Shown here: one piece after another, positions 24,075 to 33,230 of the stretch | Numbering within the stretch: the first letter of the stretch is position 1 | Layout of the letters: every line of letters starts with the position of its first letter | Origin: Alicyclobacillus tolerans | GTDB lineage: Bacteria; Bacillota; Bacilli; Alicyclobacillales; Alicyclobacillaceae | Direction of reading: 5' to 3' | DNA length: 33,441 nucleotides | Assembly (NCBI RefSeq): GCF_021739485.1 | Contig: NZ_JAJFNK010000051.1 | Coordinates: forward strand, 1 to 33,441 | The notes under the pieces: generated by a model | The model's database searches: none | What the model was told of the DNA's origin: nothing | The model's input: only the letters and a program-made list of their open reading frames with translations | Made by a program: the position numbers and the translations under genes

Positions 24075-24773
24075 ATGGAGCATCCAAAGTCGGATTATAA
24101 GGAGTATCCCAAAACACTTGCTCCAGATGACTTTTGGGGACAGGTACGCCGTACAGTGCATGGAGTTCCTGTTTCAGAAGGCCAAATTTCTATGATTGTG
24201 AACGCTATCAAGACAGGGTTGGAACTAGACCAAGGGGATGTGCTGCTAGATCTTGCCTGTGGAAATGGCGCGCTATCACGTTACTTGTTTGACTCATGTG
24301 GACAATTTCTAGGAGTGGACCACTCTGAGTATTTGATTGAAGTGGCCAAAAGAAATTTTGAAATTTTACCGAACTTCGAATTTAGAGTAGGCGAAGTATC
24401 TGAGTACGTGCGATCAGGAATCGATCCAACCCGGTTTACCAAGGTACTCTCTTATGGGAGTTTTCCGTTCTTCACAGCCGACGGTGCTAGGACAGTTCTT
24501 CAAGGTTTGTCGGACAGATTTGTGAATATACGCAAGGTTTTTATCGGCAATCTACCTGATAAAGAGCGTGCGCATCTATTCTACCCTCTCGGAACAGATT
24601 ACAGTTCTATGCTGTCGGACCCAGTTTCTCAAATTGGAATATGGCGGTCACGTGATGAAATGGAGGATTTAGCCCTAGAAACGGGTTGGAAAGACATAAG
24701 ATTTCAATCGATGCCTCAGGAATTTTATGCCGCTCACTACCGTTATGATATGATTCTTCAACGTGGCGATTGA
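24075..24773 (+). CDS. SAM-dependent methyltransferase in the glycosylation island
   Basis: This 232-residue Rossmann-fold methyltransferase has motif I LLDLACGNGALSRY (about 57-70), the strand-2 acid in GVDHSEYLI, and the segment FEFRVGEVSEYVRS. It begins with SDYKEYPKTLAPDDFWGQVRRTVHG, a lead also seen in sugar-modifying methyltransferases of surface-polysaccharide clusters. GAGGAGGG precedes the ATG. In this context it probably methylates a sugar hydroxyl or amine of the glycan, but the substrate is inferred only. Confidence 0.82.
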   Translation: MEHPKSDYKEYPKTLAPDDFWGQVRRTVHGVPVSEGQISMIVNAIKTGLELDQGDVLLDLACGNGALSRYLFDSCGQFLGVDHSEYLIEVAKRNFEILPNFEFRVGEVSEYVRSGIDPTRFTKVLSYGSFPFFTADGARTVLQGLSDRFVNIRKVFIGNLPDKERAHLFYPLGTDYSSMLSDPVSQIGIWRSRDEMEDLALETGWKDIRFQSMPQEFYAAHYRYDMILQRGD

Positions 24774-24839
24774 AGTTTGCATCTGTAACGTTGAATTCGA
24801 ATATTTTCCACATCCAATAGGCTGCGGGGTGATGTTTTC

Positions 24840-26036
24840 ATGCTGGACAAGCTCGATGTTTCAAATTTGGCTTTGTTCTCTGGGAAAAAGATTTTTGAGA
24901 GGTATCTCTCTACATCAAACTTGGTTAGGCCGGCATTTGACCAATTTATGGACTATTCACACATGTTTTACAAACAACGTAGATATACGAATAATGGACC
25001 GCTAGTGAAGCAATTAGAACAGCGGCTTGCAGAGTTTCATCATGTTGACCATTGTATTACCTTTTCCAGTGGATTTTGGGGTCTGGTTTTAGCAATAAAA
25101 GCTTTGGCACTTTCGGAAAAAACTGAGGTAATTGTCCCTTCTTTCACTTATCGACGGATGGCTGACGTTGTGGCTTGGGCAGGTTTCACTCCACATTTTT
25201 GTGACGTCGATCCCCAGACGTTGGCCATTAGTGCCAGCACAGCCGTTGAAGCTATTAATGCTGATACGGCTCTCATCCTTTGTGTACATCCAATCGTCAA
25301 TACATGTGATGTGCATGCGCTTTTGAAGCTCGCAGAGTCATTTCAATTACCAATATTGTTCGATTCCGTTGAGTCGGTATTCGAAACTTATTTAGGTAAG
25401 AAAGTGGGTTCGTTTGGAAATGCTGAGTGCTTTTCCATGCACGCTAGTAAGTTTATTAACGGCTTTGAAGGTGGATACGTTACTACGAACGACCCTGTAC
25501 TAGCACGAAAGCTAGCACTCATGCGGGGCTTTGGTTTTTACGGGCAGGACAATATTGAAGAATTCGGAACGAACGCGAAATTGAACGAAATTCATGCAGC
25601 GATGGCGCTGGCAAGTTTGGATGGTTTGGATGAACAGGTAGAACACAATCGCACGATTTATAGGACATATCAAAGGACCTTAGAGAGTATATCCGGTATT
25701 CGCCTGCTGACCTTTGATGAGGGTGAACGTACCGGATTTAAAAACATCGTCGTTGAACTGCTTGACGAATGGCCGCTAAGTCGGGAAGAGACGATCGCAG
25801 TTTTGCATTCAGAACGAATCTTGGCAAGGGCTTACTATTCTCCTCCCCTTCACCAAAAGAAGTACACTTATCCTACCAAGTCAACTGAGATGAGCGCGAC
25901 TAATCGTTTGGCTGAACGTTTTATGACGTTACCATGTGGGTATTTGGTTGACGAATCGGATGTTGAGCTAGTTGTGGATTTGCTTAAGATCATGAGAATT
26001 CATGCATATGACATTCGTCGGAGGTTACAATTATGA
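24840..26036 (+). CDS. DegT/DnrJ/EryC1/StrS-family PLP enzyme, variant active site
   Basis: This 398-residue protein has the DegT fold. The internal aldimine lysine is K204 (FSMHASKFINGFEGG), the substrate-phosphate and ring contacts include IVPSFTYRRMADVVAWAG and CDVDPQTL, and the ring-nitrogen aspartate is D175. The D-x-A-H-A-x-G block normal in the family reads DSVESVF here, so the residue next to the cofactor is changed; sugar aminotransferase activity is probable but an altered reaction is possible. Family members convert 4- or 3-keto sugar nucleotides to amino sugars in glycan and flagellin glycosylation pathways. Its stop overlaps the next gene start (ATGA), so they are coupled. Confidence 0.88.
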   Translation: MLDKLDVSNLALFSGKKIFERYLSTSNLVRPAFDQFMDYSHMFYKQRRYTNNGPLVKQLEQRLAEFHHVDHCITFSSGFWGLVLAIKALALSEKTEVIVPSFTYRRMADVVAWAGFTPHFCDVDPQTLAISASTAVEAINADTALILCVHPIVNTCDVHALLKLAESFQLPILFDSVESVFETYLGKKVGSFGNAECFSMHASKFINGFEGGYVTTNDPVLARKLALMRGFGFYGQDNIEEFGTNAKLNEIHAAMALASLDGLDEQVEHNRTIYRTYQRTLESISGIRLLTFDEGERTGFKNIVVELLDEWPLSREETIAVLHSERILARAYYSPPLHQKKYTYPTKSTEMSATNRLAERFMTLPCGYLVDESDVELVVDLLKIMRIHAYDIRRRLQL

Positions 26037-27238
26037 GGTGTGCCAAAAATAATTTCAATGATTTCGCTTTGTTTGGTGGGCAGCAGATTCTAAAAGAGCA
26101 ATTGCCGGTCGGACAGCTCTATTTCCCGTCCTGGAAACGATATGAGGATGTGATGCGTAAAATCTTCGACCGTCAATATTACACGAATCATGGTCCTTTG
26201 GTTCAGGAACTTGAATCAAGATTGAGTGAATTTCTGGGTGTCAAACACGTTATTTGCGTAACCAACGCAACCGTGGGACTGATGATGGCTGTCAAAGCAT
26301 TGTCGCTAACTGGAAAGGTGATCGTACCATCATTTAGCTTTATAGCTAGCGCACAATCGATCACATGGGCAGGGCTGGAACCGATATTTTGTGACGTCGA
26401 CCCTGACACGCACCTTACCACTCCGGAATATATTGAACGCGCACTTTGTGAGAACGTCAGTGCTATCCTCGCCGTAAATTTATGGGGTGGAGCATGTGAT
26501 GTGACTGCGCTTGACAGAGTAGCACAAAAGTATGGTCTGCAACTTTACTTTGATTCTGCACACGCGTTCGGGTGTGAAATAGAGAATATGTCAATAGGGC
26601 GTTTCGGCAGTATGGAAGTGTTTTCGTTTCATGCAACCAAAGTTCTTAGTGCAACAGAGGGCGGGTGTATCACTACCAACGATGATCTACTTGCTGCCCG
26701 ATTGAGGAATATTCGCAGCAGTTATGGGGTCGACGAAATAGTGGACGTGCCAATTACCAGCAACGGACGAATGTCAGAAGCTCAAGCGGCTATCGCATTA
26801 ATGAGCTTGGACGATTTTAATGTTAATGTAGGAAAAAATACACTACTATTTGAGAGATACCGACAAGTTATAAACATCATTCCAGGATTGAAGGTGGTCG
26901 AACCAAAAGGCGTGAGCAAGACCAATTATCAATATCTGGTCTGCCAAGTGGACGAATCTTTATATGGGTTATCGCGTGATGAGCTTCTGACGGTTCTGAA
27001 GGCTGAAAACATTAATGCCCGACGTTACTTTTACCCCGGTATCCACCGTTGCCCACCGTATGACACGTTGTATCCACACCTCCTTGAAGTTCTTCCAAAC
27101 ACGGACAGGCTATGTGATACATTATTTCAACTACCAATCGGTGCGATGGTGTCGATTGACACGGTGGACTGCATTGGAGATATCCTCTCGGCTATCTATT
27201 TCCATTCGACCGCGATCAAAGGTGCCTTGGAGGCGTAA
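26033..27238 (+). CDS. DegT/DnrJ/EryC1/StrS-family sugar aminotransferase
   Basis: This 401-residue paralogue has the normal DegT features: VIVPSFSFIASAQSITWAG, DVDPDTHLT, the ring aspartate D174 in DSAHAFG, and the PLP lysine K203 in FSFHATKVLSATEGG. It closely follows the previous gene (same ALFGG.QIL / Y-TN-GPLV opening), so the two arose by duplication. Such enzymes transfer an amino group from glutamate to a keto-sugar nucleotide in the cytoplasm; the sugar is unknown. It starts at an ATG overlapping the previous stop and ends directly before the WbqC-type gene with no gap. Confidence 0.9.
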   Translation: MRCAKNNFNDFALFGGQQILKEQLPVGQLYFPSWKRYEDVMRKIFDRQYYTNHGPLVQELESRLSEFLGVKHVICVTNATVGLMMAVKALSLTGKVIVPSFSFIASAQSITWAGLEPIFCDVDPDTHLTTPEYIERALCENVSAILAVNLWGGACDVTALDRVAQKYGLQLYFDSAHAFGCEIENMSIGRFGSMEVFSFHATKVLSATEGGCITTNDDLLAARLRNIRSSYGVDEIVDVPITSNGRMSEAQAAIALMSLDDFNVNVGKNTLLFERYRQVINIIPGLKVVEPKGVSKTNYQYLVCQVDESLYGLSRDELLTVLKAENINARRYFYPGIHRCPPYDTLYPHLLEVLPNTDRLCDTLFQLPIGAMVSIDTVDCIGDILSAIYFHSTAIKGALEA

Positions 27239-27955
27239 ATGAGACTCGGAATAATGCAACCTTATTTCTTTCCTCATCTGGGACATTTTGCATTAATTGC
27301 ACATACGGATCGTTGGGTGGTCTTTGATATTACACAATACACGCCAAAGTCCTGGATGAACAGAAATCGTATACTTCATCCGAGTAAAGGCTGGAACTAC
27401 ATCACAGTACCACTTAGCAATTCGTCAATTTCAATCAAAACACACGAGGCACGTATTTTGGATGTTTCCGCTGCACACAAAAGTATTCTAGGGAAACTAA
27501 GTCATTACCGAAAAAAAGCGCCATATTTTTCGCAAGTGGAGTCCTTAGTTAATTCAGTTTTTGCTAACTCTGCTAATGACTCATTGGTTCAGTTAAATGT
27601 CCGTGGTCTAATCGCGATATGTGACTATTTAGGTATTCATTTTCGTTACGAAATCTGCTCCGAGATGCACTTGCCATTACCAGAAAGGATGGGTCCTGGC
27701 CAATGGGCACCTAGGATAGCTGGACTCTTACGTGCCAGCCGATATATTAATCCAATTGGTGGTCGTGCCCTATTTGATCCAAAAGATTTCAAAGTTCGTG
27801 GAGTAAAGTTGTCTTTTTTGGACGTGCCCGATTTTGTGTATAACACGTGGCCGTATCATTTTGAGAGCAGACTTTCAATTTTGGACGTATTGATGTGGAA
27901 TGAACCCGGTCTGGTTCGCGATGCGATTCGTCGAGCGGACATTGTAGATATGTAG
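27239..27955 (+). CDS. WbqC-like family protein
   Basis: This 238-residue protein begins at the base after the preceding stop: MRLGIMQPYFFPHLGHFALI, the opening of the WbqC family (PF08889), with WMNRNRIL and the SRYINPIGGRALFD segment characteristic of the group. WbqC-like proteins sit in O-antigen and other surface-sugar clusters, often beside DegT aminotransferases, and are thought to modify amino sugars (for example N-acylation); the reaction is not firmly established. The direct juxtaposition with the two aminotransferase genes supports a shared pathway. Confidence 0.88.
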   Translation: MRLGIMQPYFFPHLGHFALIAHTDRWVVFDITQYTPKSWMNRNRILHPSKGWNYITVPLSNSSISIKTHEARILDVSAAHKSILGKLSHYRKKAPYFSQVESLVNSVFANSANDSLVQLNVRGLIAICDYLGIHFRYEICSEMHLPLPERMGPGQWAPRIAGLLRASRYINPIGGRALFDPKDFKVRGVKLSFLDVPDFVYNTWPYHFESRLSILDVLMWNEPGLVRDAIRRADIVDM

Positions 27956-28024
27956 CTGCGTAAGTCGAATCTTGAAGTAAGCTGGTTTTATAAACGAACC
28001 GTACCGAAACGAGGGTAATCACGA

Positions 28025-29869
28025 ATGCAATGGCCAAAGGTAAGTATCCTAATCCCGACATACAATCGCCCACGCCTATTTGAACTAGCGTTGAACAGTG
28101 CTTTAGAGCAAGATTATAAGAACATCGAAATCGTAATCTGCGACGACAGCACGAACGACGAAACGGCACAATTAGTGGAGAAATACCAACTGAATCATAA
28201 GAATATATTCTATCATAGAAACGAACAGAGACTCGGCCAATTCAACAACGATGTTAGGTTGTTTGAACTCGCGCAGGGTGAATATATTAATTATTTAATG
28301 GACGATGATTTGTTCCACCCAAATAAAATTTCCAAAATGATGCGGTACTTTCTAAGCGAAGATGGCTCCCTGGTAGCATTGGTAACCTCGCATCGTCAAG
28401 TGATTGACGAACACGGAAACCACATACCGGATTTGTCCGTTACCGCGAAGTTGTTTGAAAAAGATACGAAACTCAATGGTCGAGACGCTGCACGCTTCAT
28501 GCTGCAAAACAACTTTAATTTTATTGGCGAACCTACAACTGTACTCTTTCGTAAGTCCGATATAGAGCGTTTCGGTGCTTTTGCGGGCAGGGATTATGGA
28601 TGTAATGTTGACCAGGCCACATGGCTCCGTCTTTTGGGCAAGGGTAGTCTGGTGTATTGTTCTGACACCTTAAGTTACTTTCGACTTCATGGCAACCAGC
28701 AACTCGTTTCAACAAAAATGGTGTTGAAGGGAGCAGCCGATTACGAACATGCCGTGTTGCATGCAACCTCCGAGGATTTTTTTTCTACAAACGAGACCGC
28801 TTATATCCAAACCATTCGTAATTGTCTAAAATATTCTCTGGGCGTATTGACTCGCACAACCAAGACCGAACAGTTAACGGAGGAAGATTTATGGGACTTC
28901 GAGGAAATTAGAGAACTTTCGAAACGCCTAATGAGACGTTTACCCTATCCATCTCAAGTAAATGAACTCCCGTTGGTGAGTGTTTTGATTCCAGCAAACG
29001 ACCCCCGCTACCTACAGAGTGCTGTGGATAGTGTATTGATGCAAACTTATCCCAACGTTGAAATCGTAGTTTGTGACGCTAGCACCAATGATTCCGTACA
29101 GCAAAGTTTGCTTCTGTATACCACTCGACATTCGAATATTCATTACATCCGGAACGAGTCGAATAGGAAGGTTGACAGCATGCAAACCTGTTTAAATTAT
29201 GCCAAAGGGGAACTCATCAGCTTCCTTCTGGACGACGATTTGTTTCACGAGAACAAGTTGGAGAAAATGGTGAGGTATTATCTGACGCAGCCGAATGTAA
29301 AGTTGATCAGTTCATTCCTGCAACCGTTCGATGACACCGGTAAAACTGTAGACATCACCGGTTGGCCAACTCCACTGTTTAACGAGGATCGGTTGGTATT
29401 GGCGCGAGAGTTGGGAGATCTCACTCTCCTAAATGCGCAAAACATCATTGGCGAGCCTTCTGCAGTCCTGTTTGTTCGAGATGCTCTTGGCGAACAGTTC
29501 GGGTACTTTCACGGCGAGAGATACGACGCACTGAGTGCTTTGGCTTCACTGTTATCGATTTTGTCGGAAGGAAATGCTATCTACATTGCTGAACCACTAA
29601 GTTATATCAGGCAAAGGGTAGAACATAATGAGCAGAAAACTAAGATTATTGCTCGCGCCATTCCGGAATTGTTCCATCTTATCAGGGCGGCGCATGATAA
29701 AGGTTTTCTAGTTGGGGAATTACAGTATAAAAAATCGTTGCTCAATCACATTCGACAAGTGAGTTACCTAATGGATGCTCTGCTGGATAGAGGGCAGTTA
29801 GACGAAAGTTTGGACAAGGGTGCCGTTGAACGAGAGTTTGCAACGAGCATCGCTACAATCTTGTCGTAG
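28025..29869 (+). CDS. Tandem two-domain GT2 glycosyltransferase
   Basis: This 614-residue protein contains two complete GT2 domains in a row. Domain 1 (about 1-310) has KVSILIPTYNRPRLFELALN, EIVICDDSTNDE, MDDDLFHPNK and NFNFIGEPTTVLF. Domain 2 (about 318-614) repeats this: VSVLIPANDPRYLQSAV, EIVVCDASTND, LDDDLFHENK and NIIGEPSAVLF. Both retain the acidic metal triad, so both may be active and could add two sugars in turn. The single-domain enzyme at 23104 is a third copy. Cytoplasmic, no membrane segment. It is the last gene before the insertion sequences. Confidence 0.88.
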   Translation: MQWPKVSILIPTYNRPRLFELALNSALEQDYKNIEIVICDDSTNDETAQLVEKYQLNHKNIFYHRNEQRLGQFNNDVRLFELAQGEYINYLMDDDLFHPNKISKMMRYFLSEDGSLVALVTSHRQVIDEHGNHIPDLSVTAKLFEKDTKLNGRDAARFMLQNNFNFIGEPTTVLFRKSDIERFGAFAGRDYGCNVDQATWLRLLGKGSLVYCSDTLSYFRLHGNQQLVSTKMVLKGAADYEHAVLHATSEDFFSTNETAYIQTIRNCLKYSLGVLTRTTKTEQLTEEDLWDFEEIRELSKRLMRRLPYPSQVNELPLVSVLIPANDPRYLQSAVDSVLMQTYPNVEIVVCDASTNDSVQQSLLLYTTRHSNIHYIRNESNRKVDSMQTCLNYAKGELISFLLDDDLFHENKLEKMVRYYLTQPNVKLISSFLQPFDDTGKTVDITGWPTPLFNEDRLVLARELGDLTLLNAQNIIGEPSAVLFVRDALGEQFGYFHGERYDALSALASLLSILSEGNAIYIAEPLSYIRQRVEHNEQKTKIIARAIPELFHLIRAAHDKGFLVGELQYKKSLLNHIRQVSYLMDALLDRGQLDESLDKGAVEREFATSIATILS

Positions 29870-30263
29870 TTGAATGTGAACTTGACATTCTCTAACGAGA
29901 TTACCAGCGTTGCGTACGAGCCCAGGTCATTAGATTAACCATCGGCGGCTCCCTTTAAATGGGGGACTGGTTTTCGCTCGTCACTATGTCACGATAATCG
30001 TAAGAATACTATTTGCGAACTGGCTGCGAGGAGCTAACTGCCAACGGGATTGTCTATAGTATAGAGACGGCACGAGAGAACGGACCTAAACCAGTTCGCA
30101 CTAACGGCACTTTTTTGAGCAGATAGCCACCGTCGACATCGAGAATCTTAATGCTCTGATACTTAGTTATCATGAACACAGGCTCGGCTCCATGTCACAA
30201 TTCCGTAGGTTAATTGGAAATAATGATCTCCAATCAGAGCTACATTGTGAAGGAGCCGATACT
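29870..30263. other. Region between the last glycosyltransferase and the IS110 transposase start
   Basis: About 390 bases without a gene. The part next to 30264 is probably the left noncoding end of the IS110-family element. I could not place its outer edge, since this family has no clear inverted repeats. A weak complementarity CCCTTTAAATGGGGG is seen near 29950, not convincing as a terminator. Confidence 0.4.
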
Positions 30264-30377
30264 ATGCAGGATATCGTAAAGTTCGTTGGTTTAGACGTAT
30301 CAATGGATACCATAGCAGTGGCCGTGGCAGATGCAGGTCGTCGTGAGGCAAGGTATTGGGGAACCATTGCGCACACA
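30264..30377 (+). pseudogene. IS110-family transposase, N-terminal fragment
   Basis: An ATG with AAGGAG upstream starts IS110-type transposase sequence (IVKFVGLDVSMDTIAVAVAD, giving the first catalytic Asp of the DEDD/RuvC-like domain). It breaks at 30377 where the IS21 element enters. The same frame resumes at 33148. Confidence 0.88.
30374..30377. repeat. Left target-site duplication of the IS21 element (CACA)
   Basis: CACA at 30374-30377 repeats at 33144-33147 directly outside the element's ends. Confidence 0.85.
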
Positions 30378-30403
30378 TGCGTATTCCGATGAAATCGGCC
30401 ACC
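30378..30403 (+). repeat. Left terminal inverted repeat of the IS21 element
   Basis: It starts TGCGTATTCCG and runs through AATCGGCCACC, matching the reverse complement of 33117-33143 apart from one indel and one substitution. Confidence 0.92.
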
Positions 30404-30513
30404 CATTCCGGTAATTATCAGGCCAGTGAGTCCGCTAAATATCGGCCATGAGTTCCGGTAATTGTCGGCCGTCTCGTTCTTCTCCAAAGTGTGGCTGATT
30501 TCTACTTACCAGA

Positions 30514-31260
30514 TCACTCAGATTTTGGCAAGCTATTTGTAATTTTCCGCATTGATTCCCCACGTAGATTTATTCGATAGGCGTTGTGGACAAGCCGATC
30601 AAGGATTGCATCTGCGACTGTTGCGTCAGCAAATTGTTGATGCCAGTGTTCGACTGGAATCTGACTGATGACACATGTCGAGTGGGTTCCAAACCGGTCA
30701 TCAACGAGGTCGAGCAGGTCGCGACTCTCCGGTGCGGACATGGCTGCCAGCCCCCAATCGTCAAGAATGAGTAGATCCACTTTGAGAAAGGTCCGTACCA
30801 GCTTCGGGTAGGAACCGTCTGCCTTTGCTATGAAGATGTCTTGAAGCAATCGAGAGAGGCGGTGATAGCGTACTCGTAGACCCATTCGACAGGCGGCAGT
30901 CCCTAGCGCACAGGCAATGAACGTCTTCCCAATGCCTGTCGGGCCCGTCAGAATGAGATGGTGATGTGCCGTGACCCACTGACAAGTGGTGAGGTCTCGC
31001 AGAAGGCCCTGGTCAATGCCTCGTGCTTGATGAAAGTCAATATCCTCGGGATTCGCGCGAACCTTAAGATGGGCTTCCCGCAGAAGCCGGGATAGCCGGT
31101 GGTTCTGACGCATGGTCGATTCGGCATCCACCAGCATGCCAAACCTTTCCTCGAAAGACAATTCGACGAGATGAGGGTTTTGCAATTGGTGCTCGTATGC
31201 GTCCGCCATACCGGAGAGACGCATCTCCCGAAGTGCTTGGGCAGTCTGGTTATTGAGCAT
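30514..31260 (-). CDS. istB: IS21-family ATP-binding transposition helper IstB
   Basis: This 248-residue AAA+ ATPase has Walker A GPTGIGKT and Walker B DLLILDDWG and the IstB-type N-terminal helical lead (MLNNQTAQALREMRLSGMAD). It helps IstA choose and capture target DNA. The length and all motifs are complete, so it is probably functional. It lies 43 bases after istA, transcribed in the same direction. Confidence 0.95.
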   Translation of the reverse strand: MLNNQTAQALREMRLSGMADAYEHQLQNPHLVELSFEERFGMLVDAESTMRQNHRLSRLLREAHLKVRANPEDIDFHQARGIDQGLLRDLTTCQWVTAHHHLILTGPTGIGKTFIACALGTAACRMGLRVRYHRLSRLLQDIFIAKADGSYPKLVRTFLKVDLLILDDWGLAAMSAPESRDLLDLVDDRFGTHSTCVISQIPVEHWHQQFADATVADAILDRLVHNAYRINLRGESMRKITNSLPKSE

Positions 31261-31303
31261 CTGAATTCCTCCTTGGGGGCAGGCAACCTGCCCCTGAATG
31301 GGT

Positions 31304-32848
31304 TTAGTGAATCACTTCATCGTGTTTCGACGTGCTACGGTAATAATCCGCACCACGGATGTTTTCATGAACCGGCGTTGTCTCGGTTAGGTCAAGTGGG
31401 AGTACGGTTTGGTCAGCATGGGTTTGGAGAATGGACTTCACACTACGAAACGAAAACGCACTGATCGTGAGTGCCCGTAGTGCGGCTGTTTCCATGCGTT
31501 CTTTCGAGTACTGCTTGCTCAATTTGAGTAATCCTAGACATGACCGATATCCCTGTTCTGGATGCTTCCTTGATGCGAGGATGCGTTCCACCAGGGTTCC
31601 GGTGTTCGGGCCAATACTGCGTCCCCAATCGATAAGTCGTTTTGGCGTCCATTCTGAGTGCTTTCGATGGGCTTCCGGCATGTGTATGGGGTCCGTAACG
31701 TGTTTTCCCTTAATAAACAGGCGATGATGGCTAGCGACACGTTTGCCTTTATGGAATATCTCTACGACATTCTGGGTGAGCCGTACCTCCAATTTCTGGC
31801 CCACAAGTTGATAGGGCACGCTATAATAGGCTTTTTCTGCCTCGACGTGGTAATCTATGTTTACCTTCGCGGTTCGCCAGATGGCGAACTCGTAAGGGGT
31901 GCTAGGAAGCGGACGGAGGGCCGGCTTGTCGATGTCCTCAAACAGGGACTTGCGTGAGCCCTCCAGCTTCTGAAACGGCTTCTCGTTTAACTTTGTCAGC
32001 AACGGACGCATGGTCTGGTTGATTTCTGCAAGACTGAAAAACTTTCGATTGCGCAAAACTGCCAGAATCCAACGCTCGACAAGAAGTACACCTGCCTCGG
32101 CATGGGGTTTGTCTTTCGGCTTTTTTGGGCGAGCAGGCATAACCGCAGCACCGTAATGGGATGCCATTTCGTGATAGGTCGGGTTGAGAACGGGTTCATA
32201 GCGGTCGGCCTCTTTGACACCCGCTTTCAGGTTGTCGGGAACAAGGAGTTGCGGTACGCCCCCAAAGAACGTGAAGGCTCGTACATGTCCGCCAACGAAA
32301 GACTCGAGACTCTGTGACAACTGCGCCTCTGCGAATGTGTAGTTGCTTGCTCCAAGTACGGCGACGAAGAGCTGCGCTTGCAGGATTTCTCCCGTCTCGC
32401 GGTCGATGTAGGGGATGGTAGGACCTGCGTAATCCACAAACATCTTTTCTCCGGCACGGTGCTCTCCACGCATGGAGAGATGCACGGTCTTCTTCCACTG
32501 GCGATAGCGTTCACAGAATTGACTGTATTGATATCCACCAGCATGCTCCGCCTTATATTCCTGCCACAGCAGCTGTAACGTGACCCCCTTCTTGCGATAT
32601 TCTTTGTGGATGTAGTTCCAATCTGGCTCGGTGCAGTTTTTAAGACGACCCTGGGGGCGTGGAAACAGCTCTGTTTCCAGCTTGACGTCGTCAATGTCCT
32701 CGGATAAAGGCCACTGCAGGTTAAGTTCGTTGGCCCGCGAGAGGATGCGTGAGACGGTGTCCCGCGACAGATTGACACTGCGCGCGATGGCACGTTCACT
32801 GAGCTGAGTTTCGTTGTGCAGGCGTAGTACTTCTTTGATTTTGCGCAT
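31304..32848 (-). CDS. istA: IS21-family transposase IstA
   Basis: This 514-residue DDE transposase begins MRKIKEVLRLHNE with a helix-turn-helix (SERAIARSVNLSRDTVSRIL). The DDE core is present: the first Asp in KMFVDYAGPT, the second in LVPDNLKAGV, and the Glu in AGVLLVERW. The frame is open further upstream, but the ATG at 32848 has GGAGGA before it and matches the family start. Full length, with no visible damage. Confidence 0.95.
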   Translation of the reverse strand: MRKIKEVLRLHNETQLSERAIARSVNLSRDTVSRILSRANELNLQWPLSEDIDDVKLETELFPRPQGRLKNCTEPDWNYIHKEYRKKGVTLQLLWQEYKAEHAGGYQYSQFCERYRQWKKTVHLSMRGEHRAGEKMFVDYAGPTIPYIDRETGEILQAQLFVAVLGASNYTFAEAQLSQSLESFVGGHVRAFTFFGGVPQLLVPDNLKAGVKEADRYEPVLNPTYHEMASHYGAAVMPARPKKPKDKPHAEAGVLLVERWILAVLRNRKFFSLAEINQTMRPLLTKLNEKPFQKLEGSRKSLFEDIDKPALRPLPSTPYEFAIWRTAKVNIDYHVEAEKAYYSVPYQLVGQKLEVRLTQNVVEIFHKGKRVASHHRLFIKGKHVTDPIHMPEAHRKHSEWTPKRLIDWGRSIGPNTGTLVERILASRKHPEQGYRSCLGLLKLSKQYSKERMETAALRALTISAFSFRSVKSILQTHADQTVLPLDLTETTPVHENIRGADYYRSTSKHDEVIH

Positions 32849-33116
32849 TGGCGTCCTCCGTCTGGCCAAGTAGACTTCTCTCCTTCCAACTGGTGATGCC
32901 AATTGGTTTTCGGAAGACGAATATTGTCTACCTGCCACGAAATTTGTCGCCAACACTAAGGAAATGAGACGGGGGGATTTGATTCCGATAATTGTCGGCC
33001 ATTGATTCCGGAAAGTACTCGCAAAGTGGCCGGTTTCTGTCGGAATGACTGGCCGGGATTTACCGGAATAGGTGGCCGCTAATTACCGGAGTGAGTGGCC
33101 GAGATTTTCCGGATTC

Positions 33117-33143
33117 GGTGGCCGATTTGATCCGGAATACGCA
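33117..33143 (-). repeat. Right terminal inverted repeat of the IS21 element
   Basis: It ends CCGGAATACGCA and is the counterpart of the left end. Further copies of the internal repeat (e.g. TAATTACCGGAGTGAGTGGCC) lie between 32980 and 33116. Confidence 0.92.
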
Positions 33144-33147
33144 CACA
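33144..33147. repeat. Right target-site duplication of the IS21 element (CACA)
   Basis: Second copy of the 4-bp target CACA. Confidence 0.85.
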
Positions 33148-33230
33148 CCAGAGGCTGTAAAGAAGCCGTTGACTCAGTTGGGAGGGACTGACGAAATCCT
33201 CGCTTGCTATGAAGCGGGTCCCACCGGGTA
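33148..33230 (+). pseudogene. IS110-family transposase, middle fragment
   Basis: It continues the frame of 30264-30377 as PEAVKKPLTQLGGTDEILAC, then YEAGPTGY, the family's conserved motif around the second catalytic region. It stops being IS110 at 33230, where the IS3-family end begins. The C-terminal two thirds of the transposase are missing from the window. Confidence 0.88.

Larger units (their letters stand above)
30378..33143 (-). mobile_element. Complete IS21-family insertion sequence
   Basis: The element is 2766 bases, bounded by 5'-TG and CA-3'. The ends are imperfect inverted repeats (30378-30403 and 33117-33143; they differ by one indel and one base). Inside each end are several short copies of a GGCC...CCGG-type repeat, as expected for transposase-binding sites of this family. 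It carries istA then istB on the minus strand. It is flanked by a 4-bp duplication, CACA, at 30374-30377 and 33144-33147. Removing the element with one copy restores an uninterrupted IS110 reading frame, which proves the boundaries. Confidence 0.95.
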
